Shown: piece by piece, positions 6,227 through 16,400 of the stretch
How positions within the stretch are numbered: position 1 is the stretch's first letter
Layout: the number at the start of each line of letters is the position of its first letter
Assembly (NCBI GenBank): GCA_964626595.1
Contig: CAZVFU010000036.1
Location: 1 to 22,552 of the forward strand
DNA: 22,552 bases
Source of the DNA: JAWLFI01 sp964626595
Lineage (GTDB): Bacteria; Bacteroidota; Bacteroidia; Chitinophagales; Saprospiraceae
Direction of reading: 5' to 3'
The notes under the pieces: model-generated
What the model saw: the letters and a program-made list of their open reading frames with translations, nothing else
What the model was told of the DNA's origin: nothing
Databases searched by the model: none
Position numbers and translations under genes: made by a program

Positions 6227-8665
6227 TTACTGGTCCTGCGCAATAGGTTTTTGACGGTGCCGGCTACTCTGAAAGTCAGAAAACAAAAGCGTGTCGTGCT
6301 TAAGCATAATTTGCATGTAATTTACAGCGGGCTGAGATAAAAATCTAGCCAATGGGGGTTCAATGGTTCCCCATTCGGGATAGGGATGGTTTGATAAGGC
6401 GCCTTTTATCTCTGCATTGGCCTCTGCTAAAATACTGTCGACTAAAAATTGACTTTGGGGATGAAATTCTTTTGCCTTTAAAACTTCTTCTACCTCTTCC
6501 GAAGATAATCGATAGGGGAGGTCTATAGCGGAAAAGGTAAAATTCTCCATCGGTAGGGACTGCAAACGGTCTTCAATATACATGGGTAGATGACGGGTTG
6601 AATTCAAAGCGGTGAGAATGGAAAATAATTCTTTACTTTCTCCTGTTTCAGATATTTCAATTTCATTTATGTTTAATCTTGATCTCAAAAACGCCTGTTT
6701 GTCATTTCGAATTTGGACAAATGCTATAGTCCAATTTTTAAAATAGGAAACCCACTGGGGGTCTTTTTGCAGATACATAAATAGATCGAGCAAAGTCAAC
6801 ATGCCCGAGTTTTCAAAATAGCCTCCATCCACATAATGGCCTTTACCCTCAATTTTGGCGGCTGGACTGAAGACGGGAAAACGGTGAGAGCTAGATACCG
6901 CTTCGGCATAGGAGAGCGATTGGTTCTCACCCAGGTCACATAAATTATCAGCATTCGGAAATACATTTGGAAAATCATCCAATTCTACCGAGCATGCGAT
7001 TCCCCGGCGCTGATGAGTTCCGGCGGCATTCGTCATTTGAATGGGATAATATTGTTTCTGAAAAAGATCCGCCCAATATTCTTGATAGGCTGTAGTTAAG
7101 ATCGCTGAATCCCGAAGTATTTTCGCATAGGTTTCCATGGCTTTACCAGCGCGGTCCGGATGACTAAAACTGGCGAACGGAATAGCTTCGCGGACTAAAT
7201 CATAACCCAGTAACCATGCGATATCCAGAGAAAGCATATTGGAACGCGCAATTTCATCTATAATTGCTTGTTTTTGATTTCGGCTCCAATCTTGTGATTC
7301 CAAACTGGCGTGGAAATGTTGGCCCAAAGCTCCGCCTGATACTCCCGACATGGCTACAGTCTGATTGAGAATGTTTTGCCCTTGAAACTGAGACAAGCTG
7401 TCGAGAACCATCAGATTCCATGCATTGGCTTTCAAGCCCCCGCCATAGCTGGCGATAAAATACAAGGTAGAGTCTGTAATGGATGTGGTGTCTATATGGC
7501 TATAAAAGCGCTGCTTAAATTCTTCAAGAGAAATACTTTCCTTTTTTTCCGTTCCCGGGAGCAGGTGAAGGTCGTTACCGAGCTTGCCGGCGATAAAGAT
7601 TAGCCCGATGGCCAAGGGGGCAAGCACAGGGGTCAGATACAAAAAGAAAAAGCGAGCAAACTTATGTCGGCGAAGGTAGGGATTGGAGATATAGTAAAAC
7701 CGATGCTTTAGAATGACGATAAATACGCCGTAAATCAGGTGCAAAAAGCTAAGTAAAATAACAAGGGGATGAAAAAGGGTAGTAAATTGGCTGAGGAAAA
7801 AAATAGAAAACGCCAATAAGCCAAGAAAGGCGCTAAACTTTATAAATGTGAGGTGGTGCCCCAGGTTTGAAATAGGCCACAGATAAGGGATGAATTTCAA
7901 CTCGGATCTAAAGTTTTTGAATAGGCAATAGAGTAAACCTATGAATGCCCAATGCAAAATGAAGAAAATAAACGTGAATGAATTCCAACCTTGCTCAAAT
8001 GCGATAGAACTTATAATCGCTCCTACGGCGGTAACGGTTGCCCCCCAAAAGAGAAAGAAAATACTTCTATGCATAATAGCGTAGGATCCTGGAAGTGCCA
8101 GAATGCGAAACCTATTGTTATGAAGGCTTGTATGAATGATAAGCAATAGACCAAAAATAATCCCACTCACCCAAAAGTTGGGGAAATCTTCATAAATGTA
8201 GGCTTTGATGGCATGATTCAAAATGATGCTGAGACAGAGTATAAAAGTAAGGCCCAATACACCTCTGACGTAATTGACCTGACGAAATAAGAATGTGTTT
8301 GACCGCTTTTCATTTTCTTCGCGGAACGATATCCATCCCAGTCCTCCCCATATTTCTTTCATGTTCCAGGCCACCGGCTGTTTGTGCGCTTCATAAGTTC
8401 GGTATACCGAATGGTCCCTTCTCCACATCATTAAGTAAATCGGATAATGCCCGATCACTAAAAGGAGGGCGATGATCAAAATCATGAATAGAAACATATT
8501 GCCCGGTGAGTTTAACAGAGATACTAAAAGAGCACTCCCTTGCTCCATCTGAGTAAGCAAAAACACGATGATTCCGATGATAAGTATAGAGATCCAGCCC
8601 GTAGTAAGGGTAACCTTAATGATTCGTAGTAAATTATTGAGAATTCGATGCGCAGTTTGAATCAT
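6227..8665 (-). CDS. Multi-pass membrane protein with C-terminal patatin-like phospholipase domain
   Basis: Predicted serine lipase or acyl hydrolase tethered to the cytoplasmic membrane, with membrane lipids as the likely substrate. It has 812 residues. The N-terminal half has about nine hydrophobic segments (roughly 24-40, 57-80, 135-153, 164-180, 201-223, 230-249, 275-293, 299-319, 338-360). The patatin domain runs from about 400 to 780: glycine-rich oxyanion loop GGG 408-410, nucleophile elbow GVSGG 441-445 with S443, an SSSHRFPVFSPA block at 591-602, and the catalytic Asp motif DGG at 613-615 followed by YFENSG. The Ser-Asp dyad is complete, so the enzyme is probably active. Soluble patatins are usually 250-350 residues, so the membrane half is unusual. 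It stands alone, with no CD-NTase beside it, which argues against a CapV-type defence effector. The physiological role is unknown. It is divergent from the sensor kinase across a 323-base gap. Confidence 0.85.
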   Translation of the reverse strand: MIQTAHRILNNLLRIIKVTLTTGWISILIIGIIVFLLTQMEQGSALLVSLLNSPGNMFLFMILIIALLLVIGHYPIYLMMWRRDHSVYRTYEAHKQPVAWNMKEIWGGLGWISFREENEKRSNTFLFRQVNYVRGVLGLTFILCLSIILNHAIKAYIYEDFPNFWVSGIIFGLLLIIHTSLHNNRFRILALPGSYAIMHRSIFFLFWGATVTAVGAIISSIAFEQGWNSFTFIFFILHWAFIGLLYCLFKNFRSELKFIPYLWPISNLGHHLTFIKFSAFLGLLAFSIFFLSQFTTLFHPLVILLSFLHLIYGVFIVILKHRFYYISNPYLRRHKFARFFFLYLTPVLAPLAIGLIFIAGKLGNDLHLLPGTEKKESISLEEFKQRFYSHIDTTSITDSTLYFIASYGGGLKANAWNLMVLDSLSQFQGQNILNQTVAMSGVSGGALGQHFHASLESQDWSRNQKQAIIDEIARSNMLSLDIAWLLGYDLVREAIPFASFSHPDRAGKAMETYAKILRDSAILTTAYQEYWADLFQKQYYPIQMTNAAGTHQRRGIACSVELDDFPNVFPNADNLCDLGENQSLSYAEAVSSSHRFPVFSPAAKIEGKGHYVDGGYFENSGMLTLLDLFMYLQKDPQWVSYFKNWTIAFVQIRNDKQAFLRSRLNINEIEISETGESKELFSILTALNSTRHLPMYIEDRLQSLPMENFTFSAIDLPYRLSSEEVEEVLKAKEFHPQSQFLVDSILAEANAEIKGALSNHPYPEWGTIEPPLARFLSQPAVNYMQIMLKHDTLLFSDFQSSRHRQKPIAQDQ

Positions 8666-8988
8666 AGAAGATGTAGTCGAATAAATATAGCGCTGAAAAA
8701 TAGGAGTTCAATTTTGAGAAATGAAGGAATTCTGAGCGAAAATTTAGGAATCCTATTTATTCTGCCAGCCTTTATTTCCAATTGGAAAAGTAGCTAATTA
8801 TTTTATCAATCTCAAGAAACTAAATCAATCCTTTAAATAAACATAGTTTATTATTATCTTCAAAGGTAAGGTCAAGGTTGGCTAGAGTTTAGAAGCACGC
8901 GAGGAAGGCCGATAGATTACAAAATTTAATTTGCGAAGTATATAGAGTTGGGAAGTGATAGGCATCAATGAGAGAATAAACAATAATT
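8666..8988. other. Divergent non-coding gap, lipase / hybrid kinase
   Basis: These 323 AT-rich bases between two divergent genes contain no ORF of note. They should hold both promoters. Visible structure: an interrupted inverted repeat TAGGA-A-TCCTA at 8745-8755 and a perfect 14-base palindrome at 8775-8788. No convincing Bacteroidetes promoter consensus with correct spacing was found. Confidence 0.6.
8775..8788. promoter_or_regulatory. Perfect 14-base palindrome, possible operator
   Basis: TTTCCAATTGGAAA is a perfect palindrome lying about 110 bases upstream of the lipase start and about 200 bases upstream of the kinase start. A dimeric regulator could bind it, but AT-rich intergenic DNA gives such palindromes by chance at times and no second copy was noticed. 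Confidence 0.3.
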
Positions 8989-11900
8989 ATGAAAAGACAG
9001 ATCAGGGGGGATCAAAATCAGTCTTACGATTTTACGAAACAGGCCTTTTCCGTACTTATTTTACCCAGTTCAAAGGAGATTGTGGAATCGAGCTTGAACC
9101 TCATCCATGAATTTTGTGAAGCAGATATTACGATATGGTTGTGCGATACAATATTGATTTCCGAGCCTAATTTTGCCATAATACGCGATCGCAATTCTTT
9201 ATCGATTCCACAGGGAACCCTCGAATTGGATCAGCTGGATACGGGATGGTTTTTTCATCCATGGCAAGATGGCTGGTTGTTCGGCTGGAAGTATTCCAAT
9301 ACCGAAGTGGTTTTTTGTTATCAGGATATAGAATTAGAGAGTCAAAAAATAGAGGTTCTTAAGACGTTTTTGGAAGCACTGGTTTATACCGTTGCCAGGC
9401 AAAGAAATATTGAACGGAGAAAATTTCTTGAAATCTGGGCAGATGAATCGTCCGATGCACTGCAGGTCGCCTATGAGGATGGTCGATTGTTCTATATTAA
9501 TAAGACCGCCCAAAATCGCCTGGGTGTTAGTCTGGAAGATTGCTCCCAGTATCAGGTTTTTGAATTCGAAGAGCTATTTTCTAATAAAGAAGAATGGGAT
9601 GCTCATGTAGCGGAAGTGAAGGAAAAAGAGGTTTTCAAGATGGAGGGAATCAATAAAAACCTAAAAACTGGAGAGCAGTTTCCTGTCGAGGTGACTGCAA
9701 GATTCATTCCATGGCGGAAACAAGGTCTTCTCGTGGCCCAGTCTCGAGATATTTCGGAACGGAAAAAGGCCAGGCAAGAGCTGACAGAGACGCAAAGTCG
9801 AGTCGAGAGCATTTTGAATGAGATATCTGATGTGGTTTGGTCGGCGAGTCTTCCAGACTATGAACTCATTTTTGCGACGCCTTCAGCTATTAAATTATTT
9901 GGAGAACCTCTTGAAAAGTGGTATTCAAACGATTCGTGGTGGCGGCGGGCAATTGCTCCAGAGGATTATGACCATACGCTGCATTTTATTAAAGATCAGT
10001 TGGTGCAGAAGGGCAAGTATGTTGTTAAGCACCGAATTCTCACTCATACCGGTGAAGTAAAGTGGGTTCGTAATGAAGGGAAATGGGTGTTTAATGAAGA
10101 GGGAAATCCCATTCGACTGGATGGGGTCCTGAAAGAGCGAACGTCTCAATATCTAGCTGAGAAAAACCTTCAACGACAGGTCATTTTACAGGAGATCCTT
10201 ATTGATATCGCTAATACCTATATTAATTTAGATTTGACCAATGTCGATGCCACTATTAATCACTCGCTGCAAAAGCTGGGTGAATTCGTTAAAGCAGATC
10301 GCGTTTACATCTTTGATTATAATTTCATCAATGATATAGCTATAAACACCTTTGAGTGGTGCCAAGAAGGAATAGAACCTCAAATTGATAATTTAAAGGA
10401 TGTACCCCTTAAAATGATTCCTGAATGGGTTGAAAACCATAAAAGGGGTGAGGCTTATATTGTTGATAATGTGGGAGAATTGGACGAGGATAAACATGGA
10501 GGGTTGAAAAAGATTTTGGAAGAGCAAGATATCAAGAGTACTATTTCAATACCTCTGATTCATAAGGATAGACTGATTGGGTTTGTTGGGTTTGATGCCG
10601 TAAAGAGTTATCAAGACTATTCTAGAGAAGTTAGAGATTTACTGTTTCTTTTTGCTCAAATGTTAATAAATGTGCGCATTCGCCAGGGGTGGGAAAGGCA
10701 GATTCGATTACAGGAAGAAAAATATCGGAATATTATTGCTAATATGAATCTCGGTCTCATTGAAGTGGATAATAATGATGTGATTCAATACGCCAATCAA
10801 AGTTTTTGCCATATCTCCGGTTATACAGTTGATGAATTAATTGGCGAAGTCGCGACCCGTTTGTTTATCCCTGAAGAGAAATACAATACGATATTTAAGA
10901 AAACGAAGAAGCGAGAGCATGGGCAATCTGATACATATGAAATTCAAGCAGTCAATAAACAAGGAGATAAACGGTGGTGGTTCATCAGTGGTGCCCCGAA
11001 TTACGACGACCAGGGAAAACTGATTGGTAGTGTGGGCATTCATCTGGATATTACTGAGCAAAAACAGATGGAGAAAGAATTAGAAAAGGCCAAACTCATG
11101 GCTGAAGCCGCAGCTTCGGCCAAGGACTTGTTCTTAGCCAATATGAGTCATGAAATTCGGACCCCATTAAATGTGATTATCGGTATGATTCGGGAATTAA
11201 ACCGTCAGGATCTCTCATCTAAACAAAAAGTCTTCGTTTCAAACTCTGAAGTTGCTGCTAAACATCTGTTGAATATTATCAACAATATTCTAGATATGGC
11301 AAAAATTGAGTCCGGAGAAGTCGAAATCCAAAGTTCGCCTTTTTCACTCTCTAAATTGATTGAGAATATTACTCAAATGATGGAAGTCCAGGTGCTGGAT
11401 AAAGCCCTGGAGTTTGAGTCCATAGTTGATCCTAATCTTGATGAATTCCTGCTGGGAGACGAGGTTCGTATTCGACAAGTTTTATTAAACCTGCTCGGTA
11501 ATGCCATTAAGTTTACGGACAAAGGTTCTGTTACCCTGGAAGTTTCTGTTGTTGATAATTTCGATAAGGCTCAAAAGTTGAAAATTGATGTCAAGGATAC
11601 CGGGATCGGGATGTCTGAATCATTTCTAGCTCAAATATTTGATAAATTTTCACAAGAAGAAACAGCAAGTACCCGAAAATTTGACGGAACGGGTCTGGGA
11701 ATGGCTATTTCAAGAGACTTGGTTAGCCTAATGGGGGGAGACTTGGCTGTAAAGAGTAAAAAGAATTCCGGGACTCATTTTTCCTTTGATGTCGTGTTGC
11801 CTAAGTCCGATTATGTGGAGAATCAAGAGAATATTGCAGGATCGGGTGATTATTCCAAAACCCGCCCCCCAAACATTTTATTGGTTGAGGACAATGAAAT

Positions 11901-12240
11901 GAATCGCTTCATTGCCTTACAGACCTTGAAACAAATTGGCGCTAATATCGTAGAGGCGGGGAATGGAAAAGAAGCTATTCAAATTATGGAAAATGAACAG
12001 TTCGACCTGATTCTTATGGATATTCAAATGCCTGAAATGGATGGGGTACAAGCTACTCAATTCATTCGAACCGATTTGGGACTTGACGTACCTATTATCG
12101 CACTAACAGCTAACGCCTTCAAACACGATATTGAACAATACTTGGCTCACGGAATGAATGATTATATTACCAAACCCTACGACGAAATAGATTTCTTGAA
12201 AAAAGTCAGGCAGTTTTTTACAGCTAAGACTGAGTCATAA
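8989..12240 (+). CDS. Hybrid sensor histidine kinase (PAS-PAS-GAF-PAS-HisKA-HATPase-REC)
   Basis: Cytoplasmic two-component sensor that autophosphorylates on His and passes phosphate to its own receiver. It has 1083 residues and no membrane segment, so it probably senses an internal signal. Order: N-terminal unassigned domain about 10-135, Trp-rich around GWFFHPWQDGWLFGW and ending in a GAF-like helix; PAS about 145-260; PAS_3-like about 265-395; GAF about 400-565; PAS about 575-700; HisKA with phospho-acceptor H721 (MSHEIRTPLN); HATPase with N-box N834/N838, G1 box D870 in KDTGIGM and G2 box GTGLGMA around 900-906; and REC from about 955 (LLVEDNEMN) with phospho-acceptor D1011 (LMDIQMPEMDG). 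All catalytic residues are present. There is no DNA-binding output, and no response regulator or Hpt gene is adjacent, so phosphate must pass to a partner encoded elsewhere. It starts 323 bases from the divergent lipase. 216 bases without a clear terminator separate it from folP. Confidence 0.95.
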   Translation: MKRQIRGDQNQSYDFTKQAFSVLILPSSKEIVESSLNLIHEFCEADITIWLCDTILISEPNFAIIRDRNSLSIPQGTLELDQLDTGWFFHPWQDGWLFGWKYSNTEVVFCYQDIELESQKIEVLKTFLEALVYTVARQRNIERRKFLEIWADESSDALQVAYEDGRLFYINKTAQNRLGVSLEDCSQYQVFEFEELFSNKEEWDAHVAEVKEKEVFKMEGINKNLKTGEQFPVEVTARFIPWRKQGLLVAQSRDISERKKARQELTETQSRVESILNEISDVVWSASLPDYELIFATPSAIKLFGEPLEKWYSNDSWWRRAIAPEDYDHTLHFIKDQLVQKGKYVVKHRILTHTGEVKWVRNEGKWVFNEEGNPIRLDGVLKERTSQYLAEKNLQRQVILQEILIDIANTYINLDLTNVDATINHSLQKLGEFVKADRVYIFDYNFINDIAINTFEWCQEGIEPQIDNLKDVPLKMIPEWVENHKRGEAYIVDNVGELDEDKHGGLKKILEEQDIKSTISIPLIHKDRLIGFVGFDAVKSYQDYSREVRDLLFLFAQMLINVRIRQGWERQIRLQEEKYRNIIANMNLGLIEVDNNDVIQYANQSFCHISGYTVDELIGEVATRLFIPEEKYNTIFKKTKKREHGQSDTYEIQAVNKQGDKRWWFISGAPNYDDQGKLIGSVGIHLDITEQKQMEKELEKAKLMAEAAASAKDLFLANMSHEIRTPLNVIIGMIRELNRQDLSSKQKVFVSNSEVAAKHLLNIINNILDMAKIESGEVEIQSSPFSLSKLIENITQMMEVQVLDKALEFESIVDPNLDEFLLGDEVRIRQVLLNLLGNAIKFTDKGSVTLEVSVVDNFDKAQKLKIDVKDTGIGMSESFLAQIFDKFSQEETASTRKFDGTGLGMAISRDLVSLMGGDLAVKSKKNSGTHFSFDVVLPKSDYVENQENIAGSGDYSKTRPPNILLVEDNEMNRFIALQTLKQIGANIVEAGNGKEAIQIMENEQFDLILMDIQMPEMDGVQATQFIRTDLGLDVPIIALTANAFKHDIEQYLAHGMNDYITKPYDEIDFLKKVRQFFTAKTES

Positions 12241-12456
12241 TAAAACCTTTGGGGCCTTACTTTGAGCTGTGCCAGCTTAGTGGGAGTATTTACCATCTCA
12301 CATTATAAATATGTATTGAACTTCCTCCGGATATAGACTAACCCGAACTATTCATAAACTTGACAAGATTCATTGGCTAATAAAATAATAATTTGCTAGA
12401 AAGCAACTATTTATCAAATGGTTAAACTATTCAAGACTTTGAATGTCATTTATTAA

Positions 12457-13323
12457 ATGAAATGGACTGAATCACGACATCACGTTTTTACCCAAGGTGG
12501 CTCTCTATTTTCTATAGATCGCCCATTGATCATGGGAATTGTCAATGTAACCCCAGATTCCTTTTACTCCGGCAGTCGCTACCAAAAAGAAGGTGAAGTT
12601 ATAAGCCGGGTCGAACAAATGATTCAGGAAGGAGCAGATATTATAGATTTAGGCGCTATGTCGAGCCGTCCGGGCGCTGATATTGTCCCTTCTGAAGAGG
12701 AATGGAATCGTCTGGGGGGTGTTATATCTCATATTAAATCGCGCTGGCCCGAGATTTGTATTTCAGTGGATACCATTCATTCTGACACCGCCTTAAAAAG
12801 CCTTTCAGCGGGAGCAGACTGGATCAATGATATCTCCGGAGGCAAATTTGATGAAAATATGGTCTCCATTGTGGCCCGATGGGGCGCTCCTTTTGTCTGT
12901 ATGCATATGCGAGGTACTCCTCAAACTATGAAAAGCCTTTCTGATTATGAAGATGTGGTAACCTCCGTTTATAGTTACTTTTCTCAACGCATTCGGACTT
13001 TGAAAGATCAAGGAATTAAGGACATAGTTATTGATCCGGGTTTTGGATTCGCTAAAAATATTGATCATAATTTTCAGATACTAAATGCTCTCCATCTTTT
13101 CCATAGTCTAAACTGTCCTGTGCTGGTGGGGCTGTCTAGAAAGTCCATGATTTATAAAACACTAAACATAGAGCCCGAACAAGCGCTAAACGGAACAACC
13201 GCACTTCACACCATGGCCTTATTGCAAGGAGCTCATATTTTACGAGTCCATGATGTCCGAGAAGCTCGAGAGGTGAAAATATTAAGCCAAAAGTTGCGTT
13301 CTGCATATTTCGAATCCCAATGA
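12457..13323 (+). CDS. folP: Dihydropteroate synthase
   Basis: Condenses 6-hydroxymethyl-7,8-dihydropterin pyrophosphate with p-aminobenzoate to give dihydropteroate in folate synthesis; the target of sulfonamides. The 288 residues are of normal length. Signatures in TIM-barrel order: MGIVNVTPDSF (N30, D34), DLGAMSSRPGA (S70, R71, P72; Ser where many families have Thr), SVDT with D105, INDISGG (N124, D125), CMHMRG, IDPGFGF (D193), GLSRKS (K229) and the closing RVHDV (R263, H265). Pterin- and pABA-binding residues appear complete. The ATG at 12457 gives a usual N-terminus. It is followed by tamB on the same strand after 88 bases without an obvious terminator, so partial co-transcription is possible. 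aroC, whose product feeds pABA synthesis through chorismate, also lies in this window but on the other strand. Confidence 0.97.
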   Translation: MKWTESRHHVFTQGGSLFSIDRPLIMGIVNVTPDSFYSGSRYQKEGEVISRVEQMIQEGADIIDLGAMSSRPGADIVPSEEEWNRLGGVISHIKSRWPEICISVDTIHSDTALKSLSAGADWINDISGGKFDENMVSIVARWGAPFVCMHMRGTPQTMKSLSDYEDVVTSVYSYFSQRIRTLKDQGIKDIVIDPGFGFAKNIDHNFQILNALHLFHSLNCPVLVGLSRKSMIYKTLNIEPEQALNGTTALHTMALLQGAHILRVHDVREAREVKILSQKLRSAYFESQ

Positions 13324-13411
13324 GCGCAATAAACTCTGGGCTACGTATAATTTTTTAAAGTAGGTTAGGCTGAATGTGCTGAATTTCCTTACATTCCCGT
13401 TAATATAAATA

Positions 13412-16400
13412 ATGGAAAGTCAGAAAACTAAAAAAAAATCTATTGCTGCGCTCATATGGCGGTGGGTCAAACGGGGCTTTATAGGTATTCTCCTATTATG
13501 GGTTGCTTTGGCTATTGCGGTTCAAATTCCTGCGGTACAAGAGTTCGTAATTGGTGAGATTACGAAGCAAATCAGTGACAAAACCGAAACCACGGTAAAG
13601 GCTAAAGGATTTCGACTTCGATTATTTAACTCTTTATCTCTGAGAGGGCTTTACATAGAAGATCACAATGGTGATACGCTGTTATTCGCCAATGATTTTC
13701 AAATAGAATTCGAAAACCCCATTTATTCTTACATTCAAGGCCGCGACTTTTTAGTGAAAGGCGTGCAGTTGAAAAGCGGTGGCTTTTATCAACGGAAACG
13801 AAAAGGGGAAACACAAACCAATGTAGAAGTGTTTTTAGACGCATTTGGAAGCTCGGCCGACCGATCGGGTGAAAGCCCGCCCGATTCCAGTAATTTGGGG
13901 TTTGCTATAGACTTGAATGAAGTTCTTCTTAAAGATGCTGAGTTCGTTAGACAGGATTCTGTGGCTGGTTCTTATCAACGATTTGCCATAAAGGACGGTC
14001 TGATTGTGCCGGATCGGATTGATTTTGAAAATAGAGAGATTAGCATTAAAGATGTAATTTTAGAATCTCCCCGAATCGAGCTATACAGTTTTCCGGGTAC
14101 AATGATGGAATTTGAGGAGAACACGCGTATCAATACGCTGGATCCCAAAGGAGTGGGGCCGGATCCCTGGCTCGTTCAATGCCGTCAATTCAGCCTCTCT
14201 GATGGGTTTTTTCGGCGATACAATTTAATTGAAAATCCCAATCCCTCCTCAGTTGTGGGCGCTTTGGACTGGCAAAGGCTTGATCTGGATCAAATTTTTA
14301 TTGACGTTTCTGATTTTAATCTGTATAACTGGAATTTCGATGGGTGTCTGCACCAACTTTCAGTTCAGTCTTCTTCTGGTTTATCTATAAATAACTTCAG
14401 TGCAAATTATGTACATGTGGATACAAATATTGTAGATCTGGAAGGTGTTCAACTGGAGACTACGGGTAGCGAAATTATCGCAGATGTGGAATTGAAATAC
14501 GATGCCTTTACCGATTTCAGAGAGTTTAAGGATGAGGTAAATATTCATTTTTTAAGTCAGAAAACAGATATTCAGATCTCCGACTTGATCCAGTTTGCAC
14601 CTGGGTTGAGAAAGGTTCGGTTTTTTCGTGAAAGTGCCAATCAACTCATTAAACTTTCTGGAGATGTCAGAGGTCCGGTAAACAAATTGACGGGAAAAAA
14701 TTTCTCCCTTGATCTGGGACAGCAAACGAGTTTGGAGGGCAATTTTAGATCCGAGAATCTGGCTGAAGGAGATCAAGCGTATTTGTTTGCCAAAATAGAT
14801 CAATCCAATTCTAATATGGATGATCTTTATCGAATCATTCCAGGCTTTTCTCCGCCTGAAAACTTCAAAAATCTGGGACGTCTTAATTTCAAAGGAAAAT
14901 TTGAGGGCGCCTTCAAAGATTTTGTAGCGGAAGGAATATTAAATTCAGATATCGGGAAAGCCGAAATGAAGATGAAAATGGATGTGAAGAAGGGTGCGGA
15001 TGATGCCGTATATTCTGGTGGCCTCAATCTCATTAATTTTGATTTGGGGGCATTGAGTGATAACGCCGACTTGGGAAGGATTAATCTCTATGCCGATGTA
15101 ACAGAGGGGAATGGACTCAGTCTTGAACATCTGTCGACACGCATTTTGGCTACCGTTGAGGGGTTTACTTATAAAGGGTATACTTTCAATAATTTCAACA
15201 TGAATGGAACTTTTGAAGGTCCTCTTTTTAACGGAAAGTTTGATATCCTGGATGAATTCCTCAATTTTTCGTTTCGAGGAAAGGTGAATTTAGCTGAAGA
15301 GCTACCTCAGATTGATATCGATGCCGATATACTGCAGATTCATTTGGGCAAATTGCAGCTTACAGAAGAAAATATTCAAGTATCAGGAGGAGTAAAAGCT
15401 CGGATTGATAATTATAAAATTAATGAACTCGCGGCTCGGTTTGTTCTGGACGACTTTACCTTGATTCAGGACGATACGATCAGGCATGAAATTGATAGCC
15501 TGGAAGCATATTCACGGAAAATTTCATCTACCAACAGAGAGCTGCATATACATGCGCCCCAGTTGGACCTCACACTGGAAGGAAGATATAAACCTACGCA
15601 CTTATGGGCTTCCTTCCAACATAAATTCTCTAAGGACTATCCGGAGTATGCTGAGTTTCTCAAGGTAAGCTACGATTCGTCCAATGTGAGTCCACAAAAG
15701 TTTTATTTAGATCTGGATATTCACGATACAGAAAACTGGTTGCAGTTATTGAGTCCGGATATAGATAGTCTGTATGGTTCTACGGTAAATTTATTTTGGG
15801 ACGATGAAAAGGACAGTATTTACTTTGAATCTTATGTTCCTCACTTTAAGAAGGGAAATCAGGATCTACACGATGCTTATGTGTTTCTGGACTCCCGTTC
15901 CGGCCTCAGTAATATTGTGACCTATGTCGACAGTGCCAGTTTTGGGGAGCGTTTCGGAATCGAAGCCTTTACAGGACAATTTGACCTCAATGCCGATACT
16001 CTGTTTTGGAGTTTTAATATTTTAGATAAAGAGCGAGCTGAAGATCGGTTTAATTTTGAAGGCAAAAGCTTTATTATAGACACTAATTTTGCCTTTAAAT
16101 TACTCAATAGAAATCTGGAGTTTTTCTTTGATAGCTGGGATGTAAATCCGCAAAATCTCGCACAAATCAACCGAGAGTTTATAAGATTAGATAATTTTGA
16201 TATGAACTTTCAAGATCGAAAAATCAGTCTAAAGTCCATCAATGATGAAGGATTATCTCTGGGTATTGAAAATGTGGAGCTATCCTTGCTCAATGATATT
16301 CTGGTTACCGATAAATTCTCCTTCGCTGGCTTATTCTCGGCCTCAGTGTACAAACCAAACATATATGAAGTGAGTGCATTGAATGGATCACTGCAAATCG

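Noticed and set aside
6227..8665. CapV-type CBASS effector
   Set aside because: The protein is much larger and membrane-embedded, and no CD-NTase or other CBASS gene is adjacent.
12255..12290. Terminator after the hybrid kinase
   Set aside because: A short AGCTG/CAGCT hairpin is present near 12264-12276 but no T-run follows.
12360..12386. Sigma-70-like promoter TTGACA and TAAAAT upstream of folP
   Set aside because: The spacer is only 15 bases, and Bacteroidota housekeeping promoters use a different consensus (TTG and TAnnTTTG), so the match is probably chance.
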